From positions 1 through 64,000 of the forward strand of contig NZ_JACJHR010000044.1 of assembly GCF_014174495.1 (NCBI RefSeq): a stretch of 64,000 bases of DNA, read 5' to 3'. Both the position numbers and the translations under genes were made by a program. This DNA comes from Amycolatopsis echigonensis (GTDB taxonomy: Bacteria > Actinomycetota > Actinomycetes > Mycobacteriales > Pseudonocardiaceae). Numbering within the stretch: position 1 is the stretch's first letter; the number at the start of each line of letters is the position of its first letter. Of this stretch, positions 1 through 7,770 are shown in pieces. Below the pieces are notes generated by a model. It saw only the letters and a program-made list of their open reading frames with translations. It was not told the origin of the DNA and ran no database searches.

Positions 1-79
1 TGACCGGCAGGTCGAAGGCCGTGAGTTCGTCGTGGACCGGGGCGTAATGGCCCTTGAGGTGGAAATCGGTGGTGGCCAT
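1..79 (-). CDS. Carotenoid oxygenase, N-terminal fragment
   Basis: Only the first 26 codons lie inside the window, read leftward from the ATG at 79. The peptide starts MATTDFHLKGHYAPVHDE and continues with AFDLPV, the usual opening of bacterial carotenoid/lignostilbene oxygenases, just before their conserved 'GxIPxxLxGxYxRNGPNP' stretch. The family is Fe(II)-dependent and cleaves a carbon-carbon double bond of carotenoids or stilbenes; the four iron-binding histidines would lie beyond the edge. The start codon is only 4 bases after the stop of the membrane protein gene at 84-644, so the two are probably one operon controlled from the PadR operator region near 670-712. The family call rests on a short peptide. 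Confidence 0.7.
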   Translation of the reverse strand, partial: MATTDFHLKGHYAPVHDELTAFDLPV

Positions 80-83
80 GGAT

Positions 84-644
84 TCACGCGGCTTTCTGGG
101 CGCGAGCCCGGACGATGCGCGGGTAGCGAATGGTGAACGAAATCGGAACCGCGAAGCCGAGGACCTTGATGATGATCAACCCGACGGTGGCGTGCGGTGC
201 GGAGTGCAACAGCACGGCTTCGGCGATCCCGGCGAGCGTGAAGCTGGCTGCCCACACGGCGGTGATGACGACGTTCACCCGGCGAAACACCGGCGTCGCA
301 GCGATTTCCGGCGGGACCATGGTTTTCGCGATCCCCAGCGTGAACGGCCGTTTCGCCGCGATCGAACCCCAGGCGGTCGCCGCCAGCCAAAGATCGGTCA
401 GCGCGCCGACGTAATCCCTGAGCGGCGAGGCCGGGTCGCTGAAGGACCAGACCGAAAGAACCGCGAAGAACACCACTGCGGAGACCTCGATGAACAAGGT
501 GTCCCAGTCCTTGCCGCGCCGGCGTTCGAGCAGGAGCAGCCCGCCCGCGAGCACCAGTCCGGTCAGTCCGGACCACCGCCAGTCGGCCTGGGTGGACACG
601 ATCGCGAAGGCGATCCACGGAAGGAAGCTCTTCAGGTAGTTCAT
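84..644 (-). CDS. Integral membrane protein, unknown function
   Basis: A 186-residue protein starting MNYLKSFLPWIAF with about five or six hydrophobic segments (roughly residues 5-15, 25-40, 50-68, 85-95, 125-145 and 152-172) and a basic C-terminus. I do not recognise a named family; the size and topology resemble small septation-protein-A-like membrane proteins, but no decisive motif is seen. The start is the ATG at 644, because the region further upstream holds the operator and promoter. It is divergent from a PadR repressor gene and lies 4 bases before a carotenoid oxygenase gene. A role with that enzyme, for example in a membrane or with a lipophilic substrate, is inference. Confidence 0.8.
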   Translation of the reverse strand: MNYLKSFLPWIAFAIVSTQADWRWSGLTGLVLAGGLLLLERRRGKDWDTLFIEVSAVVFFAVLSVWSFSDPASPLRDYVGALTDLWLAATAWGSIAAKRPFTLGIAKTMVPPEIAATPVFRRVNVVITAVWAASFTLAGIAEAVLLHSAPHATVGLIIIKVLGFAVPISFTIRYPRIVRARAQKAA

Positions 645-672
645 CGGGTGCCCCTCGCTCACGTTCCTGTAG

Positions 673-712
673 TGACATGTCAACGCTAGAACGTGCGGAC
701 TGGACATGTCAA
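673..712. promoter_or_regulatory. Divergent promoter with two PadR-type operator copies
   Basis: The perfect palindrome TGACATGTCA lies at 673-682 and a near copy, GGACATGTCA, at 702-711; their centres are 29 bp apart, close to three helical turns. On the minus strand a TTGACA (712-707) overlaps the second copy and is followed after 17 bp by CTAGCG, a plausible promoter for the membrane protein/carotenoid oxygenase operon. PadR repressors often bind ATGT/ACAT palindromes and control a divergent target, so PadR at 735 is the likely binder (inference). Confidence 0.6.
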
Positions 713-734
713 TAGTGGAAGGTAGGCTGGGTGC

Positions 735-1259
735 ATGACTTTGCGACACGCGGTGCTCGGGCTGCTCGCCACCGCCCCCGGAAGCGGCTACGACCTGCTG
801 AAACGCTTCGAAACGGCGATGTCGAGCGTCTGGACGGCCACGCAGAGCCAGCTGTACGGGGAACTGGGCAAGCTGGAGAGCGCGGACCTGATCAAGGTCT
901 CCGCGGAGGGCCCGCGCGGCCGCAAGGAGTACGCGATCACCGACGCCGGGCGCGAGGAACTGCGCAAGTGGCTGCTGGAGGAGAGGCCGCCGGCGGCGCG
1001 GCGAAACGAAATGCTGCTGCGGGTGTACTTCCTGGGCGAAGTCACGCCGGAGGAAGCCCGCGGGTTCCTCGGCAGGCAAGGAGCCTCCGCCGAGCGCTTG
1101 GTCGAAGAACTGGCGGCGATCGAAGCCTCGGTCGACTGGGACGACAGCGATCTGTCGCTCTACGGCCGCCTGGCCCTGGAGTGGGGCAAGCGGTACGCGG
1201 CGATGGAACGGGACTGGGCGGAGTGGGCGGCGGAGACGATCCGTGCCCGCCGCGGGTGA
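735..1259 (+). CDS. PadR family transcriptional regulator
   Basis: A 174-residue PadR-type regulator. Residues 1-80 form the winged helix (TLRHAVLGLLATAPGSGYDL, then GRKEYAITDAGREELRKWL, the typical wing and recognition region). Residues about 90-170 match the C-terminal helical Vir_act_alpha_C domain used for dimerisation. The length is usual for two-domain PadR proteins. It is divergent from the membrane protein/carotenoid oxygenase operon, with two ACATGT palindromes in between, so it probably represses that operon and itself. The ligand is unknown. The Nudix gene follows 15 bases downstream on the same strand. Confidence 0.92.
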   Translation: MTLRHAVLGLLATAPGSGYDLLKRFETAMSSVWTATQSQLYGELGKLESADLIKVSAEGPRGRKEYAITDAGREELRKWLLEERPPAARRNEMLLRVYFLGEVTPEEARGFLGRQGASAERLVEELAAIEASVDWDDSDLSLYGRLALEWGKRYAAMERDWAEWAAETIRARRG

Positions 1260-1274
1260 CGTGGGGGAGCGAGC

Positions 1275-1832
1275 GTGACCGAGAGCCAGGTCCGGCACTG
1301 CGGCGACGACGCTGTTTTCGCGCACGACCTTCGGGACGAGGGCCAGCCGGAGGCCGAGTTCAATCCCGGCATCGCCGCCCGGCTGCCGCGGAAGAACGCG
1401 GCCGCGGGCGTTCTCGCGCGCGATGAACACGACCAGGTTCTGTTCGTTTCTCCGACCTACAAGCCGTTCCTGGAGATTCCCGGCGGTTTGGTCGAAGACG
1501 ACGAGTCACCGTTGGCGGCGTGCCGTCGAGAGGTGCGCGAAGAACTCGGCATCGACCTGACGGTGGGGCGGCTTCTCCTCGTCGACTGGTTGCCCGCGCA
1601 CGGCGTTTGGCGGGACAGCCTGCAGTTCGTCTTCGACGGCGGCGTGCTGAGCCGGGAACAGATCAGCGCCATCAGTCTTGCCGGGGACGAATTGAGCGGG
1701 TTCGAGTTCCTTGACCTTGAGGTCGCGCAATCGCAATTGCGGCCCTCTAAGGCGCGGCGAATCGCGCTGGCGCACCGAGCGTTGCTGGCCGGGGAGACTT
1801 TCTACGGCGAGTTCGGCCGGAGGCTCGGGTAG
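1275..1832 (+). CDS. Nudix hydrolase
   Basis: A 185-residue enzyme with a complete Nudix box at residues 71-93: G71, five residues, E77, seven residues, then REVREELGI (85-93). This motif binds the metal that hydrolyses nucleoside-diphosphate-X compounds. The 'KPFLEIPGGLVE' context resembles the ADP-ribose pyrophosphatase/mRNA-decapping side of the superfamily, but the substrate cannot be told from the sequence. An N-terminal extension of about 40 residues precedes the fold. It starts 15 bases after padR and is probably co-transcribed. Its stop codon lies in the loop of a strong hairpin. Confidence 0.9.
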   Translation: MTESQVRHCGDDAVFAHDLRDEGQPEAEFNPGIAARLPRKNAAAGVLARDEHDQVLFVSPTYKPFLEIPGGLVEDDESPLAACRREVREELGIDLTVGRLLLVDWLPAHGVWRDSLQFVFDGGVLSREQISAISLAGDELSGFEFLDLEVAQSQLRPSKARRIALAHRALLAGETFYGEFGRRLG

Positions 1833-1848
1833 TCCGAGCCTCCGGCCG
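1814..1848. terminator. Bidirectional terminator hairpin
   Basis: A perfect 15-bp inverted repeat (CGGCCGGAGGCTCGG at 1814-1828 and its complement at 1834-1848) closes a 5-base loop that contains the Nudix stop codon. It sits between convergent genes, so it can terminate both. No U-tract is seen, as is common in high-GC actinomycetes. Confidence 0.75.
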
Positions 1849-1852
1849 AGTG

Positions 1853-2881
1853 TCACGCGTCGGAAGACCGCTTCCAGATGTTGATGTCTTCCTCGGTGGC
1901 GTGCTGGTCGATCTCGGCCAGCTCCTCGTCGGTGAACGACAAGTTGTCCAGCGCGGCCACGTTGTCCTCCAGCTGCTTCACGCTGCTGGCCCCGATCACG
2001 AGCGACGTCATCCGCGGATCCCGCAACGCCCACGCCAGCGCGAGCTGCGCCAGCGTCTGCCCCCGCCGTCCGGCGATTTCGCTCAGCGCGCGGATCTTGC
2101 CGAGCTTCTCCTCGGTGATCGTGTCCGGATTCAGCGACTTCCCTTGTGCCGCCCGCGAATCCGAGGGCACCCCGGAAAGGTACTTGTCCGTCAGCAGCCC
2201 TTGCGCCAGCGGCGAAAACGCGATGCACCCGGCCCCGGCCTGCTCCAGGGTGCCGAGCAGATCGTCGGTCTCGGTCCAGCGGTTGAACATCGAATACGAC
2301 GGCTGGTGGATCAGCAGCGGCGTTCCCAGCTCCCGCAGCAGCTGTGCGGCCTCCGCGGTGCGCGCGGAGTTGTAGGACGAGATCCCGACGTACAGCGCCT
2401 TGCCGGACCGGACCGCCCGGTCGAGCGCCCCGACGGTCTCCTCCAGCGGCGTCTCCGGATCGAACCGGTGCGAGTAGAAGATGTCGACGTAGTCCAGCCC
2501 CATGCGGCCGAGCGACTGGTCGAGGCTGGCCAGCAGGTACTTCCGCGAACCCCACTCGCCGTACGGGCCGGGCCACATGTCGTACCCGGCCTTGGTGGAA
2601 ATGATCAGCTCGTCGCGGTACGGCTTCAGGTCGCTCGCCAGCAACCGGCCGAAGTTCCGCTCGGCGCTGCCGTAGGGCGGGCCGTAGTTGTTGGCCAGGT
2701 CGAAATGCGTGATTCCGAGGTCGAACGCCCGGCGCACGATCTCGCGCTGGACAGCGAAGGGCCGATCGTCCCCGAAGTTGTGCCACAGCCCGAGCGAGAT
2801 CGCGGGCAGCTTCAGGCCGCTGCGCCCGCAGCGGCGGTAGGGCATCGAGTCGTACCGGGTATCAGCGGCAGCGTAAGTCAC
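1853..2881 (-). CDS. mgrA: Aldo/keto reductase, L-glyceraldehyde-3-phosphate reductase (YghZ/GPR) type
   Basis: A 342-residue NADPH-dependent aldo/keto reductase. It matches Escherichia coli YghZ almost throughout, e.g. YRRCGRSGLKLPAISLGLWH, FDLANNYGPPYGSAE, STKAGYDMWPGPYG, SLGRMGLDYVDIFYSHR and CIAFSPLAQGLLTDKYL. The catalytic tetrad Asp, Tyr (ANNYG), Lys (STKAG) and His (YSHR) is present, as is the C-terminal cofactor region VIGASSVKQLEDNV. The family reduces L-glyceraldehyde 3-phosphate and methylglyoxal and helps detoxify aldehydes. I take the GTG at 2881 as start; an in-frame ATG 12 codons inside is an alternative. The gene stands alone between the Nudix terminator and a divergent lipoprotein gene. 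Confidence 0.92.
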   Translation of the reverse strand: MTYAAADTRYDSMPYRRCGRSGLKLPAISLGLWHNFGDDRPFAVQREIVRRAFDLGITHFDLANNYGPPYGSAERNFGRLLASDLKPYRDELIISTKAGYDMWPGPYGEWGSRKYLLASLDQSLGRMGLDYVDIFYSHRFDPETPLEETVGALDRAVRSGKALYVGISSYNSARTAEAAQLLRELGTPLLIHQPSYSMFNRWTETDDLLGTLEQAGAGCIAFSPLAQGLLTDKYLSGVPSDSRAAQGKSLNPDTITEEKLGKIRALSEIAGRRGQTLAQLALAWALRDPRMTSLVIGASSVKQLEDNVAALDNLSFTDEELAEIDQHATEEDINIWKRSSDA

Positions 2882-2998
2882 GCCGCGATGCTAGCCCGCG
2901 AGCTGTCGCCGAGCTCCGCGCACGGTGGGTGACCTCCCTTGCCTTCCAAATCCGGTTTCGCGCGCGATGTCCCGTTTGGCCCCGTACTATGCGGGGCC

Positions 2999-3520
2999 AT
3001 GGCTGGGCGGTCGCGAGTGCGACGAAGAAGGATGCTGAGTCGGCTCGCGCTGGTGCTGGCGGTCGTTGCCATGGCGGCGGGATGCGGCAGCGGTCCGGCG
3101 GAGACGTTCGCGAAGACGAACGCCTGTGAGTTGCTGGCAACTGCAGCGCGGGGCACGCCGATCGACCCGCAGCGAAGCGAGTACAAGCTGACGGAATCCA
3201 CCCCGGCCGTGACGGGAGGGGTAGGCGGCTGCCGCACCGAGTGGAACCCGCCGCGCGGCAAGCTGACCGGCGACCTGGCCGCGACTCTGGACCTGGCCGA
3301 GGCGGAGGATTGGAGCGGGCACAGCGAGCCGAGTTCCCAGGGCGGGCATGAACTCCGGAAGGACACCACGAAAGGCGGCGGCGGATGCCGATATCAGGTC
3401 CAGATTTCCGGCACTGACGCGGCGGTGCACATCTGGTACCTCGACCGATCGGTGGGCAACGAAGGGTCCTGCCCGGTCGCGAAACGATTAGTGGACCAGG
3501 TCCTGCCCAGCCTGCCGTGA
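2999..3520 (+). CDS. Secreted lipoprotein, DUF3558-like
   Basis: A 173-residue protein with a basic N-terminus (MAGRSRVRRRRMLSR), a hydrophobic stretch and a lipobox ending in AAGC (Cys about 29), so it should be lipid-anchored outside the membrane. The remainder, with spaced cysteines in 'NACELL', 'GGCRTEW', 'GGGCRYQ' and 'GSCPVA', resembles the DUF3558 lipoproteins common in mycolic-acid and related actinomycetes; function unknown. A -10-like TACTAT lies at 2985-2990, only 8 bases before the ATG at 2999, so the mRNA may be leaderless. An alternative ATG at 3032 would leave the same lipobox. It stands alone. Confidence 0.75.
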   Translation: MAGRSRVRRRRMLSRLALVLAVVAMAAGCGSGPAETFAKTNACELLATAARGTPIDPQRSEYKLTESTPAVTGGVGGCRTEWNPPRGKLTGDLAATLDLAEAEDWSGHSEPSSQGGHELRKDTTKGGGGCRYQVQISGTDAAVHIWYLDRSVGNEGSCPVAKRLVDQVLPSLP

Positions 3521-3668
3521 AGCGGGTCCGGTGCTCGACATCGCGAACCCGAGGCCCGGGTGGCGGCTCTGGCAAGCGCGCTCGGCGCCGTCGTGACGTT
3601 CGCCCGCTGTCCTCCGTTCAGCGCGACTAGCCAGTACAGTGCAGGTGAGCGATCGCTTAGGAGGTCAC

Positions 3669-4550
3669 GTGGGCACCGGGTTTTTCTCGTCCGTCGACGA
3701 TGTGTCGGCGCAGCTGGCCGAGGCCGGGTACCTCGCGTCGACCGCGGTCGCGACCACGGTGTTCCTCGCCGACCGGCTCGGGAAGCCGCTGCTGGTCGAG
3801 GGCCCGGCCGGGGTCGGCAAGACCGCGCTGGCGACGGCGGTCGCCGAGGTCACCGGCTCGCGGCTGGTGCGGTTGCAGTGCTACGAGGGCATCGACGAGG
3901 CCCGCGCGCTGTACGAGTGGAACCACGCGAAGCAGCTGCTGCGGATCACCGCGGGCCGCGACGAGACGTGGGACGAGGCGCGAACCGACATCTTCGGCGA
4001 GGAATTCCTGCTGCGCCGCCCGCTGCTCACCGCGATTTCCGGCACCGAGCCGACCGTGCTGCTGATCGACGAAACGGACAAGGCCGACGTCGAGATCGAG
4101 GGCCTGCTGCTGGAGGTGCTCGGCGATTTCCAGGTGACCGTGCCGGAACTGGGCACGATCACCGCGACGCAGCAGCCGTTCGTGGTGCTGACGTCGAACG
4201 CGACGCGCGAGCTGTCCGAGGCGTTGCGGCGGCGGTGCCTGTTCCTGCACATCGATTTCCCGGACGAGGACCTCGAACGCGAGATCGTCCGGCTGAAGGT
4301 GCCCGGCATCGAGGCCGCGCTGGCGGATTCGGTGGTGCGGGTGATCGCCGCGCTGCGGGCGATGGACCTGCGAAAACTGCCGTCGGTGGCGGAGACCGTC
4401 GACTGGGCGCGCACGCTGCTGGAACTGGGCGCGGGCGCGCTCGACGAGCGGGTGGTGCGCGAAAGCCTCGGCGTCGTGCTGAAGCACCAGGACGACATCG
4501 CGAAGGCCGGGGCCGGGCTGAATCTCGACCGGGTGCTGGACGCGTCATGA
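3669..4550 (+). CDS. MoxR-family AAA+ ATPase
   Basis: A 293-residue AAA+ ATPase: Walker A GPAGVGKT at about residues 45-52, Walker B VLLIDETDKAD near 140, then sensor 1 (VLTSNATRELSEALRRRC) and a C-terminal lid. MoxR proteins act with a VWA-domain partner as chaperones that mature or insert metal cofactors, for example in the CoxD/CoxE pair. The GTG at 3669 is chosen because GGAGG (3660-3664) stands 4 bases upstream; an upstream GTG at 3639 lacks such a site. The stop overlaps the start of the VWA gene (ATGA), so the pair is translationally coupled. No molybdenum-hydroxylase genes are nearby, so the client is unknown. Confidence 0.93.
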   Translation: MGTGFFSSVDDVSAQLAEAGYLASTAVATTVFLADRLGKPLLVEGPAGVGKTALATAVAEVTGSRLVRLQCYEGIDEARALYEWNHAKQLLRITAGRDETWDEARTDIFGEEFLLRRPLLTAISGTEPTVLLIDETDKADVEIEGLLLEVLGDFQVTVPELGTITATQQPFVVLTSNATRELSEALRRRCLFLHIDFPDEDLEREIVRLKVPGIEAALADSVVRVIAALRAMDLRKLPSVAETVDWARTLLELGAGALDERVVRESLGVVLKHQDDIAKAGAGLNLDRVLDAS

Positions 4551-5920
4551 CCGCCGCGCCGGGCCTGACCGGACGGCTCGCCGAGTTCGTGCGGGCCCTG
4601 CGGGCGCAAGGCATCCCGGCCGGTCCGGGCGAGACGGCCGACGCGGCGGCCGCGCTGGAAGTGCTCGGCCTGGACGACCGCGAACTGGTCCGCGAAGGGC
4701 TCGCCGCCGCGCTGGTCCGCCGGGGCGGGCAGCGGTCGGTGTTCGACGCCGCGTTCGACCTGTACTTTCCCGCCGGCATCGGCGCCCCGGAGCTGGCGCG
4801 CGAAAACCCCCCGCAGGACCGGGAGGAACTGCGGGAAGCGCTCGCCGCCGCCCTGGCCGAGGGCGACGACCAGGCGTTGGACCAGCTCGCCGGACTCGCC
4901 GTGGAGCTGCTGGGCCAGTACGGCGTCGGAACCGGCCCGGGCGGCGGGTACTCCGCGCACCAGACGCTGGACCGCCTGCAACCGCAGACGCTCATCGCCC
5001 AGGTGCTGGCCGCGATGCGCGCCTCGGGTACTTCGGACGAGTTCACCGACCGGCTCACGCGCGACGAAATCCGCCGCCGCGTCGAGGGTTTCCGCGGACG
5101 GGTGCGTACCGAGGCGCGCCGCCGGGCCGCCGAAGTCCGCGGCCGGGAACGGATCGCCAAGCACGCGATCGCTCCTGCAGCCGACCGCGTCGACTTCCTC
5201 CTGGCCAGCCGTACGCAATTGGCCGAGCTGCGGCGCACGATCCAGCCGCTGTCCCGCAAACTCGCCACCAGACTTGCCGCGCGCCGCAAACGCACTACCC
5301 GCGGCCAGATCGACTTGCGCCGAACGCTGCGTCGTTCACTCTCCACTGGCGGCGTGCCCTTGCGCCCAGCTTACCGGCACCGACGCCCCGGTCGCCCGGA
5401 AATCATCCTGCTGTGCGATCTTTCCGGCTCGGTGGCGGGTTTCGCGAACTTCACGATGCTGCTGGTGCAAGCTTTGCGGGACCAGTTCAGCAAAATCCGC
5501 GTTTTCGGTTTCGTCGACAGCACCGACGAGGTAACGCACCTCGTGGACACCGGTGCCGCCGATCCCGAACAGCTGGGCGCGCGAATGCTCAGCGAAGCCG
5601 CGGTAGTCCGCTGGGACGGCCACAGTGATTACGGCCGCGCGCTAGGCCAGTTCACTTCGCACTGGCTGGACGCCGTCGGCCCGAGAACGTCAGTCCTCAT
5701 CCTGGGCGACGCTCGAACGAACGGCGGCGATCCGAACCTGGACGCCGTCCGCGCGATCCGCTCCCGTGCCCGGCATGTCCACTGGCTGAACCCCGAACGC
5801 CGATCCCTGTGGGGGACCGGCGATTCGGCCGCGCCGGACTACGCGGAGCTGGTGGAGATGCACGAATGCCGGAACGCGCAGCAGCTGGGCGTGCTGGTCA
5901 CGCGTCTTCTGCCGACCTGA
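4547..5920 (+). CDS. VWA domain-containing CoxE-like protein
   Basis: A 457-residue protein. Residues about 1-270 are helical and charged, typical of CoxE-like proteins. The C-terminal 190 residues form a von Willebrand A domain beginning PEIILLCDLSGSV, where DLSGS is the metal-binding (MIDAS) motif, followed by FGFVDSTDEV and VLILGDARTNGGDP. It is the partner of the MoxR ATPase encoded just upstream with a 4-base ATGA overlap; the pair probably remodels or metallates an unknown client. The last 23 bases overlap the 3' end of the convergent deaminase gene, so there is no room for an ordinary terminator. Confidence 0.92.
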   Translation: MTAAPGLTGRLAEFVRALRAQGIPAGPGETADAAAALEVLGLDDRELVREGLAAALVRRGGQRSVFDAAFDLYFPAGIGAPELARENPPQDREELREALAAALAEGDDQALDQLAGLAVELLGQYGVGTGPGGGYSAHQTLDRLQPQTLIAQVLAAMRASGTSDEFTDRLTRDEIRRRVEGFRGRVRTEARRRAAEVRGRERIAKHAIAPAADRVDFLLASRTQLAELRRTIQPLSRKLATRLAARRKRTTRGQIDLRRTLRRSLSTGGVPLRPAYRHRRPGRPEIILLCDLSGSVAGFANFTMLLVQALRDQFSKIRVFGFVDSTDEVTHLVDTGAADPEQLGARMLSEAAVVRWDGHSDYGRALGQFTSHWLDAVGPRTSVLILGDARTNGGDPNLDAVRAIRSRARHVHWLNPERRSLWGTGDSAAPDYAELVEMHECRNAQQLGVLVTRLLPT

Positions 5921-6917
5921 GCCAGCCGTCAATCTCCTTGCGCAGCAACGCTTTGGTCTCCTCCGGCGCGAACGAGGCCTGCACCGCGTTGCTCGCCAGC
6001 TTGGCGAGTGTCGCGTCGTCGTAACCGAAAACTTCCCTCGCGCGAGTGAATTCGTCGGTGATCGTGGTGCCCGTGACGTCAGGGACATCGGTGTTGAGCG
6101 TGACGCTGAGCCCCGCCTCGATCAACTGGGGCAGCGGGTGCTCCGGGAGCGTCGGCACCAACCCGAGCGCGACGTTCGACGAGGGACACACCTCGAGCGC
6201 GATCCCGGCTTCCGCGGTCTGAGAGGTCAGCTCCGGGTCCTCCAGGATGCGGATCCCGTGCCCGATCCGCTCGGTGCCGCCGATTTCGATCGCCTCGCGG
6301 ATGCTGTCCGGTCCGGCGTCTTCGCCAGCGTGGTGAACGAGGTGCAACCCCGCCTCGCGCGCCCGGACGAAGACTTCTCGGAACGGAGCGAGCGAGTGCT
6401 TTTCCTCGCCAGCCATCCCGATCGCGACGATCTCTTCGTGCCGCTTGGCCAGCTCCAGCGTCTTCTCCGCCCGCTCGACCGACCGTCGCCGCGAGTGGTC
6501 GAGGATCAACCGCCATTGCAGCCCATGCTCTTTCCCGCCGTCCCACAGTCCTTTGAGGACTGCGTTCAGCGGCAGTTCAAAGTCCCCGATCCGTTCCCCG
6601 TGCGAGGCAGCGGTGAACGTGACCTCGACGTACCGGGTCCCCTGAGCGGCTTCGTCCGCGCAGAACTCGCGCGCGATCCGCTCGAAGTCCGCGCCTTCGC
6701 GCAAACACGAACGAGTGAGACTGTTGCGATCGGCGAACGCCCGAAACCCGTCGAACGCTGCGGGCTTGTCCGGCACCTGGACCCCGTGGGCAACCGCGAG
6801 TTCCTTGAGCGTGCCGGGTCGGATGGTGCTCTCGAGGTGGACGTGGAGGTGCACCTTGGGAAGGGCCGAAAGATCGCGCACGCGTGGATGATGCCCGCCT
6901 CGCGCGTCTCCTGTCAT
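5898..6917 (-). CDS. Adenosine deaminase family protein with altered substrate motif
   Basis: A 339-residue metal-dependent deaminase of the adenosine/aminodeoxyfutalosine deaminase family. Metal and catalytic residues are seen: H25 and H27 (HVHLE), E172 (MAGEE), H196 (HHAGED), H220 (IGHGI) and D277 (LNTDVP). Two usual residues differ: the Gly after HxHLE is Ser30, and the second Asp of the 'TDDP' motif, which contacts the purine in adenosine deaminases, is Val278. So the fold and the metal site are clear, but adenosine may not be the substrate; aminodeoxyfutalosine or another purine-like molecule is possible. The ATG at 6917 is chosen because homology begins there. Confidence 0.85.
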   Translation of the reverse strand: MTGDARGGHHPRVRDLSALPKVHLHVHLESTIRPGTLKELAVAHGVQVPDKPAAFDGFRAFADRNSLTRSCLREGADFERIAREFCADEAAQGTRYVEVTFTAASHGERIGDFELPLNAVLKGLWDGGKEHGLQWRLILDHSRRRSVERAEKTLELAKRHEEIVAIGMAGEEKHSLAPFREVFVRAREAGLHLVHHAGEDAGPDSIREAIEIGGTERIGHGIRILEDPELTSQTAEAGIALEVCPSSNVALGLVPTLPEHPLPQLIEAGLSVTLNTDVPDVTGTTITDEFTRAREVFGYDDATLAKLASNAVQASFAPEETKALLRKEIDGWLRSAEDA

Positions 6918-6999
6918 CCCGGTTTCGCCGGGAACCCTCGGAGACCGGTCGGCGTTGGGGTAGGTGACGGAAGTTTCCGCAGGGAAGGGACTTTGCGCG

Positions 7000-7203
7000 A
7001 TGGCGTTGATGAAGAAACTCACCGTGCTGGCCGGTGCCGCGAGCGCGGTGTCGTACGTGCGGAAGAACCCGGAGAAAGTGAACGAGGCGGTAGGCAAGGC
7101 GGCGCGCTTCGTGGACGAGAAGACGAACGGGCGATATCACTCGCAGATCGAGGGAGCTGTCCGGAAGGTCTCGGAGACGACCCGCCCCCGGACGGCCGAG
7201 TGA
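7000..7203 (+). CDS. MT0933-like antitoxin family small protein
   Basis: A 67-residue basic protein, MALMKKLTVL followed by 'NPEKVNEAVGKAARFVDEKT' and 'GRYHSQIEGAVRKV'. This pattern (K-V-x2-A-x2-K-A-x2-FVDEKTxGKYxxQI) is that of the MT0933/Rv0909 antitoxin family. The ATG at 7000 has a purine-rich site (AGGGAAGGGA, 6981-6990) in front; an upstream in-frame start exists but lacks one. In Mycobacterium the antitoxin sits beside an SRPBCC-like toxin; no such toxin is next to it here, so it is an orphan or has another role, as many family members seem to. Confidence 0.75.
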   Translation: MALMKKLTVLAGAASAVSYVRKNPEKVNEAVGKAARFVDEKTNGRYHSQIEGAVRKVSETTRPRTAE

Positions 7204-7770
7204 GTCTTGGCTTGGCCCGGGTGCCGGTGGGGGAGTAAGCGGGTGGCCTGCGGGGCGAGGTGGGTGGCTCGCGGGTTGTAGCGTGCTGCGCTGGCGGCGT
7301 TCGCTTCAGCGGGCGGGGTTCTGGCCGATCACTTCCTGTGGCGTCGGTTCGTGCAGTTGTTCCGCCTCTGAGCACCCTCGATCGGCATTCGAGGCCCAGG
7401 CACGCCTTCCCTCGCTGGTCGGCGAGGCACCGGCGGAGCCCAGCTATCCGCGCCACAACCTTGGCCGGTTGTTCTGCCGCGCCCGCGATGGGTACTTGCC
7501 GATTCTGGCCGGTCGTGCTGGCCAGGCTGGTCTGCGGAGTCGGACCGGCCGTTCTGATCAGTTCTGGGGAGCCGGACCGGCCGTTCTGATCAGTTCTGGC
7601 TTGCGCCGCCGCCGAGGCTCGCCCATCGTTCCGCCCTGCTCACGTAGCCGCTCCACCGTGGATTCGGCCGTCGGTGCAAGCCAAGCGGAGGCGCTCTGCA
7701 TGGTCCAGCTGGCGCGTCCAACCCAGCCAGCGTTCTTGCTCGCCAGCCTAGTCTCAGTTCGGCCCAGCCC
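7204..7770. other. Non-coding stretch with a short direct repeat
   Basis: No convincing gene is seen between the antitoxin-like gene and the convergent recQ; the reading frames here lack family similarity and ribosome sites. A 27-bp sequence starting CGGACCGGCCGTTCTGATCA is present twice, at 7541-7567 and 7573-7599 (period 32 bp), each with the palindrome TGATCA. A decayed region is possible. Confidence 0.5.

Noticed and set aside
645..1430. Long minus-strand frame continuous with the membrane protein gene
   Set aside because: It lies opposite the PadR and Nudix genes, is Arg/Pro-rich without family similarity, and the operator and promoter sit inside it. Only the part from the ATG at 644 is real.
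3560..4546. In-frame upstream extension of the VWA gene across the MoxR gene
   Set aside because: The extension is out of frame with MoxR and Arg/Gly-rich. The ATGA overlap at 4547 is the natural start.
7541..7599. Attachment site or IS remnant
   Set aside because: The two 27-bp copies are in direct orientation, only 32 bp apart, with no transposase or integrase nearby; a short slippage duplication is enough to explain them.
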